Source: Pseudochelatococcus lubricantis (GTDB taxonomy: Bacteria > Pseudomonadota > Alphaproteobacteria > Rhizobiales > Beijerinckiaceae). From it: a stretch of DNA of 64,000 nt. The stretch covers positions 868,001-932,000 of the forward strand of contig NZ_JBHLXC010000002.1 of assembly GCF_042432495.1 (NCBI RefSeq). The letters run 5' to 3'. The notes under the pieces are model-generated. The model was not told where the DNA came from, ran no database searches, and saw only the letters and a list, made by a program, of their open reading frames with translations. This document shows positions 43,535 through 52,709 of this stretch, piece after piece (position 1 is the stretch's first letter; every line of letters starts with the position of its first letter). A program made the position numbers and the translations under genes.

Positions 43535-43849
43535 GAACTGGTCCCGGTTACCGCATACTGCAGCCGATCAGGCGCCGGCGGGCGACGCCAGAAGCAGATG
43601 AAATCCGTCCGCATCCTTATGACGCTTCCCCCGCGCGATGTCCAGATCGCCGCCGGAATTTCGGCGGAACCGGACCCCGCGGGGGGAGGGGGCGCCCGGG
43701 CGGTTCAGCTGTCCGCGCAAGCGCCGGACCGCCTCCATTCCCGAACGATTCTGGAGTTTTCCGCATTTCGATTGAATCAGAAAGCCGAACAGCTCCTGAG
43801 CCAGCGCGGTGCTTGAGCATTTGAAAAGCGAATCTTTTCCGCCAGAGTC
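43535..43849. other. Gene-free stretch between the NDUFA12-like and GPR-like genes
   Basis: About 315 bases. It should contain the promoter of the NDUFA12-like gene (minus strand). Small hairpins occur at CCGCCG...CGGCGG near 43653-43670 and GAAAAG...CTTTTC near 43823-43839. No coding sequence recognised. Confidence 0.4.
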
Positions 43850-43894
43850 AAACGTTGGAGTACTTCTGTTAAAAACAGAAGTACTCCAACGTTT
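43850..43894. repeat. 21-bp perfect hairpin at the end of the GPR-like gene
   Basis: Arms 43850-43870 and 43874-43894 are fully complementary around an AAA loop. One arm reaches into the TAA stop codon (43893-43895) of the giant gene. It may terminate transcription; it also resembles the other palindromic elements in length and placement. Confidence 0.75.
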
Positions 43895-46800
43895 AGTCGA
43901 AGCGCCCGGTCGCGTGCGAAAGCATCGTGTAGACCTTGCCGGTCTCCGACGTGAGATAGGTGCGCGTCAGCACCTGATCCTGATCCTTGCGCGCTACTTC
44001 CGCCAGCAGGTGTTCGAACTCGCCGATGTAGCGGTCCACCGTGTCCCGGAATTCGGACTCCTGCCGGTACTTGCGGCCGATTTCGTCGAAGACCTGCTGG
44101 CCCTGCAGCGTGTAGAGCCGGCGGGTGAACACGTTGCGCTCTCCGCCGCGGTAGCGCTCCCACAGCTCCACGGCCGCATCGTGATCGATCATGCGGGCGA
44201 TGTCGCCGGAGATGGCGTCGAGCACCGCGAGCGTGTTGCGCTGGCTGCGGCCCTCCCGGCCGGTCGCGACGGGCTCATTGTCGTCGGAGGCACGCACCAG
44301 CAGGTCCTTCAGCCAGCTGCCGGTGCTCGCGACGGGCGTTCCGGCGACGGGCGTGTGCACGACGGTCTCGGCCACCGGTTCCGCCGTGGCGGGCTGCGGC
44401 GCCGGAGCCGGCCAGCGGGCGGGCGCCGGGATGGGCGCCGCGATCAGCGTTGCGGCGCGGATGGCCGCCAGCGCGTCCTGGCTGGAGGCGGTGGCAACCG
44501 CGCCGCCGGCTGGCTCGGCCGGGGTGACGGCCTGTCCAATTGCCTCGCGAGGCGCTGCCACCGCGCGGGAGAGCTGGCTGGCGTTGCCGGCCTGCGTGAC
44601 GATATCCGTCAGTTCGTTCAGCGCCCTGATCTGGTCCGTGACCACCTTGCGCATGGCGGCGGTGCTTTCCTGCGTCTCGCGGGGCAGTGCCTCCAGACCG
44701 GCGTGCAGCACGGCGCGGGTGTCGGCGAGTTCGCGCTGGATGACGCTGGTGGTGGCCTGCATGCTGTGCGCCACCTCGTGGAAGTTCTCCGTGGCGCGGT
44801 CAAGATCGGCGCGCAGCGCCGCGATGACCGCCTCATAGGACTGGCGCAGGGCCGTGACCGTGCGCTCGCGCTGGTCGGTGGCCAGCGCATCGAGCTGGGC
44901 CAGCTGCGCGGCGACATGGGCGCTCGTCGCCTCGCTGCTCCCGGACAGGGTCGCGCCGATGCGCTGCGCCTTTTCCTCGACCGCGTCCAGCGATTGCGTC
45001 AGCGCCGTGTCGAAGTTGCGGGTGATCGCCGCAAGCTCGTCCGTGCGGGCGTTGACCGAGGCAACGACCGCCTCCAGCGCGGTGCGGCGGCTCTCCACGG
45101 CGTCGCCGAGCTTGCCCTCGACGGCGGCGAGCGCCTTCGCCGCGCCTGCCAGCGCCGTGACATGCTCATGCGTGATCCGCGATACGTCGGCGCCCTGCTC
45201 CGCGAGGTTGCTGGCGACGGACGCCGTTTCCGCGATGGTGCGCGTGGCGACGGCCTGCAGCGCTTCCACCTGCTCGCGCACGCCGTGGGTCGCCCGTTCG
45301 CTTTCCTGCGACAGCGCCTGCACCACGTCCCGCAGCGATGCAACGCGCTCGGAAAGGCCGCTCTCGACCTCGGACAGGTTGCTGCCCGCCGTGCTCGCCA
45401 GCCGCTCCAGCGCCGTGTTGGCCTCCGAAATGCGGTGGATGACGTCCGATAGCTCGCCGCGGATGCGCTCGTTGGCGCCCACCAGCGCATCGATGGAGCG
45501 GGCGGTGCCTTCGTCGATGGCCTTCTGCAGCGTCTCGCTGGAGCGGATGAACAGGTCGGCCATGCCCTCGCTGCGTTCGCGCAGCGCGTCCACCATGGAG
45601 CCGCCGCGTGCCTCTATGGTGCGCACCACGGCCTCGCCGACGGACGCCATCTCGGTTGCGATCGCGTCGCCGCGCTCGCTCAGCGCCGAGACGAGATCGG
45701 CGCTGCGGCCGTCGAACAAGGCGGTGAGTTCCTGCGTGCGGTTGCCGAGCGTCGCGTCGATAGCCTGCGCGCGCTGTGCGAGGCTTTCGTCGAGCGCGTT
45801 GCCGCGGTCGGTCAGGCGCGTACCCAGCGTCTCCAGCCGGCCGACGATCCGCTGCTCGAACTGCGATACGCCGGTATCGAGCGTGTCGGCAATCGTGCGC
45901 GTGCGCTCGCCGAGGGTCGTGTCCACGAACGAGACCTGTTCGGCGATGCGCTGCGCGACCGCCTCGCCGCTCTCGGACACGGCGGTGCCGATGGCTGCCA
46001 CCTTCGTTTCCAACGCCTCGGCGGCGGCGCGCCCGCCGTCGGCGAGCGTGCGCGCCAGCTCGGTCGTGCGGCTGACGAGCGCCTCGTTGAGGGCGGCGGC
46101 GCGGGCGTCGATGCGCGTGTCGATGCCGTCGATGAGGGTTTCGAGCGCCTCGCTGACCTGCGCGGTGCGCGCCCGCGTCCGCTCCTCGAATGTCGTGATC
46201 CGTTCCTCGATGAGGCCGGCGGACTGGCGCGCGCTCGCGCCGATCTGCTCCGCTGCATCGCGCGCGGGGCCGGTGAGGCGTTTCTCGACGTCGTCGAGTC
46301 CGTTTTCGACGATGGTGGCCAGCGCCTGCGTGTCGCGCTCGATGCGCTGCGCCACCTCGCCGCCACGCCGCACGACGGTGTCTTCCAGCGCCGCGAGGCG
46401 CTCGCCGAGCAGGTTGTCGAGATGCTGGCCGCGCGTGTCGACGATCTCGCGCAGCGCCGCAAGACGCGCCATCAGCGAGGAGTCGAGTTCCTGCCCGCGC
46501 GTGGCGATCGCCGTCTGGAAGGCGTCGAGGCGCGAGGCGATGCCGGCCTCGAAGGACTGGCTGTGCATCTCGATGCTGCTGCGGAAGCCCTCGATGCGCG
46601 CGCCGAGTGCCGTGTCGAGCGTCGCTCCCGTGCGGGAGACGAGCGTGTTGAAATGGTCGAGGCGGTTGGCGAGCGTGCCCTCGACTTCCTTGCCAAAGGC
46701 GGACACGCCGTCCTGGAATGCCGCGATGCGCTCGCCGAGCTGCGCATCCAGCGTCGCGCCGCGCTCGACGATGGTTTCCTGGAACTCGCCCAGCCGGGCG

Positions 46801-49800
46801 GACAGGACGGTGTTGAGTTCCGCGCCGTGCCGGGCGATGCTTTCACCGAAGGTGGAAAGCTGGCCGCTGATGGTTTCGTCCAGCGCGCGGCTGCGCCGGT
46901 CGAAGACGTGGCGGAAGGTTTCGAGGTGGTTCGTCAGCAGGCCGCTGATCGCCGTCTGCTGTTCCGAAACCGTCTTGCCGACGTGCTCCAGATGGCCTTC
47001 CACCTTGCTGCTGCTGGCGGCGAACGCCTCGCTGATCGCGGCCGCGCCTGCCTCGACCGCCGTCTGCAGCGTCTCGACGCGTGTGTCGATGCCCGCCTCC
47101 AGCGACGACCGGCCGGCGTCTATGACGGACTTGAAGCTGCCCAGCCGCGACAGCAGCGCCGCGTCGATCTGGCTGCCGCCCTTGTTGATTGCCTCGTGGA
47201 ACTGGGCGAGCCGTGCTGCCAGTTGCTCGTCGGTTTTGCGCCCGTAGTCGTCGAAGGTGGTGCGGAAGCTGTCGAAACGGGTGGAAAGCGTCGCGTCGAG
47301 CGCCGAACCGCCATTGTCGACGATGTCCTTCAGGCTGTCGAAGCGCGCCGAGAGCACGCCGTCGAGCGTCGTCGAACCCTCGTCAATGGCCTTGCGCAGC
47401 GCGGCGAGGCGGCCGGTGAAGGCGGCGTCGAGCGTCTGCGCGCCGCCGTCGAGCGTCTCGCGCAGGTTGCCGAGCCGTTCGGCCAGTTTGCCGTCGAGCG
47501 CCTGCCCGCGGGTTTCCACGGTTTCCTCGAAGCCGGCGAGGCGCTTGCCGAGCGTATCCTCGATTCTGGCCGCGCCGCTCTCGATGCTGCCGTCGACCGC
47601 ACTGACGAGCTTGGCCACGGTGCCATCGACGGAGGTTGCGAGGCCGCCGACGAGCTTCTCCAGCGTGGCGCCGCCCTGGTCGAGAGCCGTGCGCAGTTCG
47701 CCGAGGCGTCCCGCGAGCCTGTCGTCGAGGGCCTGCCCGCGTGTCGTGATGGTCTCCTCGAAGCCGGCGAGGCGCTTGCCGAGCGTGCCCTCGATTCTGG
47801 CGGCACCGCTCTCGACGCTGTCGTCGACCGCGTTGACAAGCTTGGCCACGGTACCGTCGACGGAGGTTGCGAGGCCGCCGACGAGCTTCTCCAGCGTGGC
47901 GCCGCCCTGGTCGAGGGTCGTGCGCAGTTCGCCGAGACGCCCCGCGAGCTTCTCGTCCACGGCTTGCCCCTGCGTCGCGATCGCCTCTCCGAACCCGGAC
48001 AGGCGCGTCTCGATGATGTTCTCGATCCTGTTCGCGCCAGCGCTGACGGAGCCGTCGACCGACGAAAGCAGGTTCGCGAACGAGGTCTCGAATGCGCCGG
48101 TGCCGCGGTCGAGCGTCTGGCGCAACGCCGCGACGTGGCCGCCGAGCCGCCCGTCGATATCCCGCCCGCGCGTCTCCAGCACCTCGCCGATGCCGGTGAG
48201 GCGGTTCGCCAGCAGCGTGTCGAGTTCCTTCTTGCCTGCATCGAATGCGGTTTCAAAGCGATCGCGTGCTGCGTCGAAGCCGCCGAGTGTCGATTTCAGG
48301 TTGCCGAGAGCGTCGTCCAGACCGCTGCGCGTGCTCGTGAGAGTGCCGAGCGTTTCGCCGAGCCCGGTGAGCGTGGTGTTGAGATCGCCGACGAAGCGGG
48401 AGAAGCCCTGCAGGCGGGCGTCGAAGAGCTGGTCGACAGCGCGGGCGCTGTGGCCGATGACGGAACGTAGCCCGTCGAGCTGGCTTGTGAAGGCGGTTTC
48501 CAGCGTCTTGCCGCCGGTCTCCAGCGCGTCCCGCAGGGTCTGCGTGCGTTGGCCGATGGTCTTGTCGAGGTCTTGCGTGCGCTCGCCGATGACGCCCTGG
48601 AACGCATCGAGATGCTGCGCCAACGTCCGGTCGAGCCGTTCGCCTCCGGAGGAGACGGTGGCCTCGAAGGCGACGAGACGCGCGCCGAGCGCCTCGTCGA
48701 CCGCCTGGCCGCGGACGTCGATGGTGCGGGCCGCGTCCTCGGCGCTGGAGGCGAGCGATTCGTTGACGCGCACGCCCTGCGTGGCGATGGCGAGGACGAC
48801 GTCCCGGCCCACGGAGGTGAGGGTGGCGTGGGTGGCCTCGACACGTTCGCGCATCGTGTTGTCGAGCGTTTCCGCCTGCTGGCGGAATGCCGTCAGCATC
48901 TGCCCGGTGCCGTCGGCGAACTGCGTGCGCGCGGTCTCGGTCTGCTCGGCGATCGCCTTCGACAGCCGTTCGCCCGTCTGCGCGAGGCCCGTTTCCAGCG
49001 CCTTGCCGTCGTCGACGATGACCTTGCGGATGACATCGCCCGTGCGCGTCAGGCGCTCGGCCAGCCCGGTGCCGTTCACATCGATAGCCTCGGCGATTTC
49101 ATGGCCTGTCTGCGCGATGCGCTGGCTCACTTCCGCGCCGTGCAGGCTGAGGGACACGGCAAGCGAATCGCCAGTCGATTTCAGCGTCTTGTTCACCTCG
49201 CCCGCGCGTGCGGCGATGGAATCCGCCACCGTGGTGCCGGCTTCGGCAAAGGCCTGCGCGGCCTTCTCGGTGCTTTCGCCGAGCACTCCGGCAAGGTGCT
49301 TGCCCGTGCGCGTCAGCCCTTCGCCGATTTCCCGCGCCTTGTCGTCGAGGGCCTGCGTGAGATCGCCGCTCGCGCTCGAGAGCCGCTCGTTGACGTTTTT
49401 ACTGACGCCCGTGAGTTTGTCGAGGAGCTGGGTGCCGTGCGCCTCGATATCCTGAACGACCCGGTCGCCCGCCTGGGTCAGCGACTGCGAGAGCTGCTCG
49501 CCCCGCGCGGCGATGGATTCCGCGATGCGCGTGCCGACGATGGACAGCGACACGGTCAGCGCGTTGCTGCGCGATTCGAGGTCCTTCACCAGCGCGCCTT
49601 GCGAACTGGTGATCGCCGCCTGTGCCCGGTCCGCGCTGCCGACGATGGCGTCGCGCTGGGCGACGAGTTCGTCGATCAGGCCCCTGATGCGCACCTCGTT
49701 ATCGGAATAAGAACGCTCCAGCGTGGCGATCTCGGTGCGCACCAGCGTGTCCAGTTCGCCCGCGCGCGCGAGTGCCCTCTCGACGCCGTCACCCATCGCC

Positions 49801-50732
49801 ACCATCTCGCGCCGGACGGCCTGCGAGAGGCTCGCCACCGAATCCGAGGCGAGCGTCTCCGGCTGCGCCAGCCGCACGGCCACGCCCGTCATGGCGCGCG
49901 CCACGTGGCGAATCTCCTGCGTGCGCGCATGCAGCGCCGCGAGCACGAAGGCGAAGATGACCGGGCCCGCGACAGCCGCCGCATAGAGCGCCCACGATTG
50001 CGGATCGAGCGACGCAACGGCGGCCGAAAGGCCCGTGCCTGATACATCGCGCTGCACATAGAAGAAGCTCGCGACGATGCACGCCCAGATGACGGACAGC
50101 GCGGCGGCGATCCAGTACGGCCCGGCGGAGGGCTTGCGCTGCAGCAGCTGGAGGAGGGCGCCGACGGCTTCCTTGTCATCGTTCGCCACGCGCGCGGTGT
50201 CGGGGGCGACGATGACGCCCCTCTGCGTGTCGCGCACGAAGGCGCTGCTTTCCGCGACGTGGCTTTCCCGGCCCTCGGGCTCGCCGGCCTCGCGCGGCGC
50301 GTTGCCGCGCGCTTCGGCGGAGGGAGCGGGGCGGGCGTGCTGGCCGTCCGTGCGCGGCAGCACTGCATCGGCGCGCGGCAGGCTGGCCTTCGCGGCTGAA
50401 GCGGCGCCATCGCCGGCGGCCGCGTTGCCGCTTGTGGAGGTCTGCCCCTGCGGCGGCGCGGACGCGGCCCGGGGCTGGGCAGCGCCGGTTGCCGGCTGCG
50501 CGGGAGCCCGGGTGGCAGCCTCCGGAGCCGGGGCGGCGGGTGCTGGCGGCGCGGCTTTCTCGGCGGAAGCCGGCTTTTCCGGCGCGGCAGCCTTGCTGTC
50601 GGCAACGCCGGATTTTTCCGCGGAGACGGGTTTTTCCCCGGCGCTCTTGGGCGGCGACTTCAGGTTAAGCGCTTCCTCAATGGCGGAAAGGGCTTCCGCC
50701 GTTGCATCGATACGCTTGCTTGTCTGAACCAT
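43893..50732 (-). CDS. gpr: Giant coiled-coil membrane protein, Growth Pole Ring (GPR/RgsE)-like
   Basis: A 2279-residue protein. Residues about 20-160 are Ala/Pro/Glu-rich. Two membrane helices follow (about 205-225 WIAAALSVIWACIVASFFYV and 240-262). Then come about 1850 residues of apolipoprotein-like helical repeats with recurring units such as TRGQALDxxLAxRLGxLR. A conserved C-terminal domain of about 140 residues contains VLDAISGDIARMIDHDAAVELWERYRGG and FDEIGRKYRQE. The plan matches Agrobacterium GPR and Sinorhizobium RgsE, large proteins that form a ring at the growth pole and are needed for polar growth and rod shape. Met at 50732 follows GGGGCGGC; the upstream open frame is not family-like. 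A CtrA-like site lies about 150 bases upstream. Assignment rests on architecture, not alignment. Confidence 0.82.
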   Translation of the reverse strand: MVQTSKRIDATAEALSAIEEALNLKSPPKSAGEKPVSAEKSGVADSKAAAPEKPASAEKAAPPAPAAPAPEAATRAPAQPATGAAQPRAASAPPQGQTSTSGNAAAGDGAASAAKASLPRADAVLPRTDGQHARPAPSAEARGNAPREAGEPEGRESHVAESSAFVRDTQRGVIVAPDTARVANDDKEAVGALLQLLQRKPSAGPYWIAAALSVIWACIVASFFYVQRDVSGTGLSAAVASLDPQSWALYAAAVAGPVIFAFVLAALHARTQEIRHVARAMTGVAVRLAQPETLASDSVASLSQAVRREMVAMGDGVERALARAGELDTLVRTEIATLERSYSDNEVRIRGLIDELVAQRDAIVGSADRAQAAITSSQGALVKDLESRSNALTVSLSIVGTRIAESIAARGEQLSQSLTQAGDRVVQDIEAHGTQLLDKLTGVSKNVNERLSSASGDLTQALDDKAREIGEGLTRTGKHLAGVLGESTEKAAQAFAEAGTTVADSIAARAGEVNKTLKSTGDSLAVSLSLHGAEVSQRIAQTGHEIAEAIDVNGTGLAERLTRTGDVIRKVIVDDGKALETGLAQTGERLSKAIAEQTETARTQFADGTGQMLTAFRQQAETLDNTMRERVEATHATLTSVGRDVVLAIATQGVRVNESLASSAEDAARTIDVRGQAVDEALGARLVAFEATVSSGGERLDRTLAQHLDAFQGVIGERTQDLDKTIGQRTQTLRDALETGGKTLETAFTSQLDGLRSVIGHSARAVDQLFDARLQGFSRFVGDLNTTLTGLGETLGTLTSTRSGLDDALGNLKSTLGGFDAARDRFETAFDAGKKELDTLLANRLTGIGEVLETRGRDIDGRLGGHVAALRQTLDRGTGAFETSFANLLSSVDGSVSAGANRIENIIETRLSGFGEAIATQGQAVDEKLAGRLGELRTTLDQGGATLEKLVGGLATSVDGTVAKLVNAVDDSVESGAARIEGTLGKRLAGFEETITTRGQALDDRLAGRLGELRTALDQGGATLEKLVGGLATSVDGTVAKLVSAVDGSIESGAARIEDTLGKRLAGFEETVETRGQALDGKLAERLGNLRETLDGGAQTLDAAFTGRLAALRKAIDEGSTTLDGVLSARFDSLKDIVDNGGSALDATLSTRFDSFRTTFDDYGRKTDEQLAARLAQFHEAINKGGSQIDAALLSRLGSFKSVIDAGRSSLEAGIDTRVETLQTAVEAGAAAISEAFAASSSKVEGHLEHVGKTVSEQQTAISGLLTNHLETFRHVFDRRSRALDETISGQLSTFGESIARHGAELNTVLSARLGEFQETIVERGATLDAQLGERIAAFQDGVSAFGKEVEGTLANRLDHFNTLVSRTGATLDTALGARIEGFRSSIEMHSQSFEAGIASRLDAFQTAIATRGQELDSSLMARLAALREIVDTRGQHLDNLLGERLAALEDTVVRRGGEVAQRIERDTQALATIVENGLDDVEKRLTGPARDAAEQIGASARQSAGLIEERITTFEERTRARTAQVSEALETLIDGIDTRIDARAAALNEALVSRTTELARTLADGGRAAAEALETKVAAIGTAVSESGEAVAQRIAEQVSFVDTTLGERTRTIADTLDTGVSQFEQRIVGRLETLGTRLTDRGNALDESLAQRAQAIDATLGNRTQELTALFDGRSADLVSALSERGDAIATEMASVGEAVVRTIEARGGSMVDALRERSEGMADLFIRSSETLQKAIDEGTARSIDALVGANERIRGELSDVIHRISEANTALERLASTAGSNLSEVESGLSERVASLRDVVQALSQESERATHGVREQVEALQAVATRTIAETASVASNLAEQGADVSRITHEHVTALAGAAKALAAVEGKLGDAVESRRTALEAVVASVNARTDELAAITRNFDTALTQSLDAVEEKAQRIGATLSGSSEATSAHVAAQLAQLDALATDQRERTVTALRQSYEAVIAALRADLDRATENFHEVAHSMQATTSVIQRELADTRAVLHAGLEALPRETQESTAAMRKVVTDQIRALNELTDIVTQAGNASQLSRAVAAPREAIGQAVTPAEPAGGAVATASSQDALAAIRAATLIAAPIPAPARWPAPAPQPATAEPVAETVVHTPVAGTPVASTGSWLKDLLVRASDDNEPVATGREGRSQRNTLAVLDAISGDIARMIDHDAAVELWERYRGGERNVFTRRLYTLQGQQVFDEIGRKYRQESEFRDTVDRYIGEFEHLLAEVARKDQDQVLTRTYLTSETGKVYTMLSHATGRFD
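47525..47986 (-). repeat. Tandem 231-bp duplication in the GPR-like gene
   Basis: Bases 47525-47755 and 47756-47986 are near-identical copies of a 231-bp (77-codon) unit, each encoding RLGELRT-LDQGGATLEKLV and SVDGTVAKLV. A clearly degraded third copy continues to about 48190. The copies show recent expansion of the helical repeat region. Confidence 0.85.
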
Positions 50733-51168
50733 CTTGCCGCCCCATTCGTGCGATTGAAGCACAACTATGCCAAGGCCCCGAGGGAGTTGGCCCATCTGAA
50801 AACACTCTAACGCTGCGCTCACCCTAAACTTTGCATCGCCGGATGAAAACCCGCTCCGACGCCTTTGCCGGACATCGTTAATCAAATATTAAGCTTATGG
50901 TAAACGCCGCGGTAGGGATTGAACGATGCCTTTGCCTGTCAATACGCTGCATAACGCTGCGCGGCGACAAGGGCACGCCATACCGCCCCTCGATGGGCCT
51001 GGCTCACCGAGGGGCGGTCAAGCCCGTACGGTGCTTGAGCAAAACTCACGCGCGAGCGGTCGAAGACCGGGAGCGAGGGTATAAACGCCTTCCGCCGGCA
51101 GTGTTGTGAGCCGGTGTTGCAGAAAAGCCGCGATCCGGATGCCGTGTGCAGAACAGTCAGGAAGTTTT
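50733..51168. other. Divergent intergenic region between GPR-like and ferredoxin genes
   Basis: About 435 bases. It contains the CtrA-like site (50878-50892) and a GC hairpin with an 11-bp stem (50982-50992 with 51008-51018, 15-base loop). Short open frames across the region have no recognisable features. Confidence 0.5.
50878..50892. promoter_or_regulatory. CtrA-like binding site
   Basis: TTAA-N7-TTAA, the consensus spacing of the alphaproteobacterial cell-cycle regulator CtrA, 146 bases upstream of the GPR-like start and 277 bases upstream of the ferredoxin start. Suggests cell-cycle-timed expression of the polar growth protein. Confidence 0.5.
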
Positions 51169-51489
51169 ATGCCGATCATTACCTATATCGATTCGACTGG
51201 GGCTGCGCGCAGCGTCAATGCCGCTTCGGGCTCCACAGTCATGGAGACCGCCGTCCGCAACGCCATTCCGGAAATCGTGGGCGAGTGCGGGGGCGCGTGT
51301 GCCTGTGCCACCTGCCACGTCTATGTCGATGACATGTGGGTCGACATCGTCGGCGAACCCGTAGACATGGAGGAGGATATGCTCGACTTCGCGCTCGACG
51401 TGCGGCCGAACTCCCGACTCTCCTGCCAGATTCGCGTCAGCGACGCGCTCGACGGGCTCGTTGTTCACACGCCGGAACGTCAGGCGTAA
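51169..51489 (+). CDS. Adrenodoxin-type [2Fe-2S] ferredoxin
   Basis: A 106-residue electron carrier. Cluster ligands are CGGACACATC (C-x5-C-x2-C) and a fourth cysteine in RLSCQIRV; EEDMLDFA and the closing VHTPERQA are typical of the FdxB/adrenodoxin group. Such ferredoxins serve cytochromes P450, Rieske oxygenases or Fe-S cluster assembly. No partner reductase is adjacent. The start at 51169 follows AGGAAG. Confidence 0.93.
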   Translation: MPIITYIDSTGAARSVNAASGSTVMETAVRNAIPEIVGECGGACACATCHVYVDDMWVDIVGEPVDMEEDMLDFALDVRPNSRLSCQIRVSDALDGLVVHTPERQA

Positions 51490-51591
51490 TAATATGGACG
51501 GCGCGCGATTCATGCGTGCGATTGATGCAGGACAAGGCCGCAGGCGGCCATCGCCGCGATAGTGAGCCTGTTGAGCGAAGGAGAGCGGACC

Positions 51592-52017
51592 ATGTTCAAG
51601 AAGATTCTCGTTCCGGTCGACCTGGCGGATCTCGATATCGCGCGCAAGGCTGTCGCGCGGGCGGCGGCGCTGGCGCGGGAATCGGGCGGCACCGTGCGGC
51701 TCGTCTATGTGCGCTCCGTGCTGCCGGTGTCGTTTGTGGAGTTCGTGCCGCCGGATTTCGACGAGGAGCAGGCGAAGCAGGCGGCCGACGATCTGACGGA
51801 GTTCGCCAAGAGCGTTCCCCTGCCGCCCGAGCGTGTTTCGACCGCTGTGCGGCTCGGCGCGGTCTACAATGAGGTGCTGGAGGAGGCGTCGGAGATGGGC
51901 GCGGACCTGATCGTCGTGTCTTCGCACCAGCCGGGCGTCTCGACCTACCTCATCGGCTCCAACGCCGCGACCATCGTGCGCCACGCCACCTGTTCCGTGC
52001 TGGTGCTGCGCGACTAG
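51592..52017 (+). CDS. Universal stress protein (UspA family)
   Basis: A 141-residue single-domain Usp: FKKILVPVDLADLDIARKAV at the start and a nucleotide-binding-type C-terminus. ATP-binding members carry G-2x-G-9x-G(S/T). Here the region reads SSHQPGVSTYLIGSNAATIVRHATCSVLVLR, which keeps IGSNA but is altered at the first Gly pair. Role in stress survival is assumed from the family. GAAGGAG precedes the start by 8 bases. A fragment of a palindromic element lies just after the stop. Confidence 0.9.
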   Translation: MFKKILVPVDLADLDIARKAVARAAALARESGGTVRLVYVRSVLPVSFVEFVPPDFDEEQAKQAADDLTEFAKSVPLPPERVSTAVRLGAVYNEVLEEASEMGADLIVVSSHQPGVSTYLIGSNAATIVRHATCSVLVLRD

Positions 52018-52026
52018 AGGCTGCCT

Positions 52027-52053
52027 TGTTTCAACGTAAACAGGACAGATTCC
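52027..52053 (-). repeat. Half copy of the palindromic element seen at 3807
   Basis: These 27 bases equal the inverse complement of 3805-3831, including the loop. The outer arm needed for a full hairpin is missing, so this looks like a truncated copy. Confidence 0.7.
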
Positions 52054-52120
52054 GGTTTCCGTGAATTGAGGCATGATCTGACACGCCAGCCGCCGAGCCG
52101 GTAAGCGACTCGGAAACGAT

Positions 52121-52152
52121 GAAGGCCGGCGTCCTCGCGGGCGCCGGCCTTC
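52121..52152. terminator. Hairpin between converging usp and LTXXQ-protein genes
   Basis: An 11-bp perfect GC-rich stem (52121-52131 with 52142-52152) and a 10-base loop, placed between the two converging stops. Likely shared terminator, though T-runs are weak. Confidence 0.65.
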
Positions 52153-52175
52153 CTATGAACGGGGTGAAGAGGCGG

Positions 52176-52709
52176 TCAGCGCTGGTGGCGAGGCCCGCCG
52201 GGGCCGCCGAGCGCATCGCGCAGCAGCACGCCAAAACGCCGCTTCTGGGCATCGTTCAGGCTGTCATAGAGCGGCTTGGCCGCCTCGGCCACCTTGGTGA
52301 GATTGTCCGCACGTGCCCGCAGGCCCTCGGCCTGCCAGGAGAGCACCTGCAGCACATCGCGGCGCTCGCGGCGTTCCCCGCTATCCGCCTCGCTGTCATC
52401 CTCGTCGCGGCCGGCGCGACGTTCGGCGAGCCGTTCCGCGCGCTCGTCGGCGATGCCGCGCAGCGCGGTTTCAAGGGCGGTCCAGTGGGGCTCCTGCTCG
52501 GACGTGAGCTGCAGGCCGGCCTTCAGGGCCGCGAGTCGGGCGGCGACGAAAGCGGCGCGGTCCTCAGCGGAGAAGCGCGGACCCTGCTGGCGGTCGCGCT
52601 CGACCTTCTCCACCGCGGGCTTGCTGTCCTTCTGGTCGGCCTGGGCGAACGCGGGCGTCAGGCCGGCGAGAAGCAGGGCGGTGGAAGCGGCAACGATTGC
52701 TTTTTTCAT
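52176..52709 (-). CDS. LTXXQ-motif periplasmic protein (Spy/CpxP-like)
   Basis: A 177-residue protein with signal peptide KKAIVAASTALLLAGLTPAFA. The helical body contains the family motif LQLTSEQEPHWTALETALRGIADERAERLAERR; LTSEQ fits LTxxQ. A second similar stretch follows (KPLYDSLNDAQKRRFGVLLRDAL). Related proteins are periplasmic chaperones or metal/stress sensors. The start at 52709 is fixed by the signal peptide. Confidence 0.82.
   Translation of the reverse strand: MKKAIVAASTALLLAGLTPAFAQADQKDSKPAVEKVERDRQQGPRFSAEDRAAFVAARLAALKAGLQLTSEQEPHWTALETALRGIADERAERLAERRAGRDEDDSEADSGERRERRDVLQVLSWQAEGLRARADNLTKVAEAAKPLYDSLNDAQKRRFGVLLRDALGGPGGPRHQR

Noticed and set aside
47525..48190. CRISPR-like regular repeats
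   Set aside because: The repeat units are 231 bp, in frame and encode helical protein; there are no short repeats with unique spacers or cas genes.
44854..49455. Long plus-strand open frames opposite the GPR-like gene
   Set aside because: Ser/Arg/Ala-rich shadows produced by the repetitive codon pattern of the coiled-coil gene; no start signals or domains.
50897..51109. Small open frame of 70 codons before the ferredoxin gene
   Set aside because: It runs through a GC hairpin, has no ribosome site or recognisable sequence, and lies in the regulatory gap.
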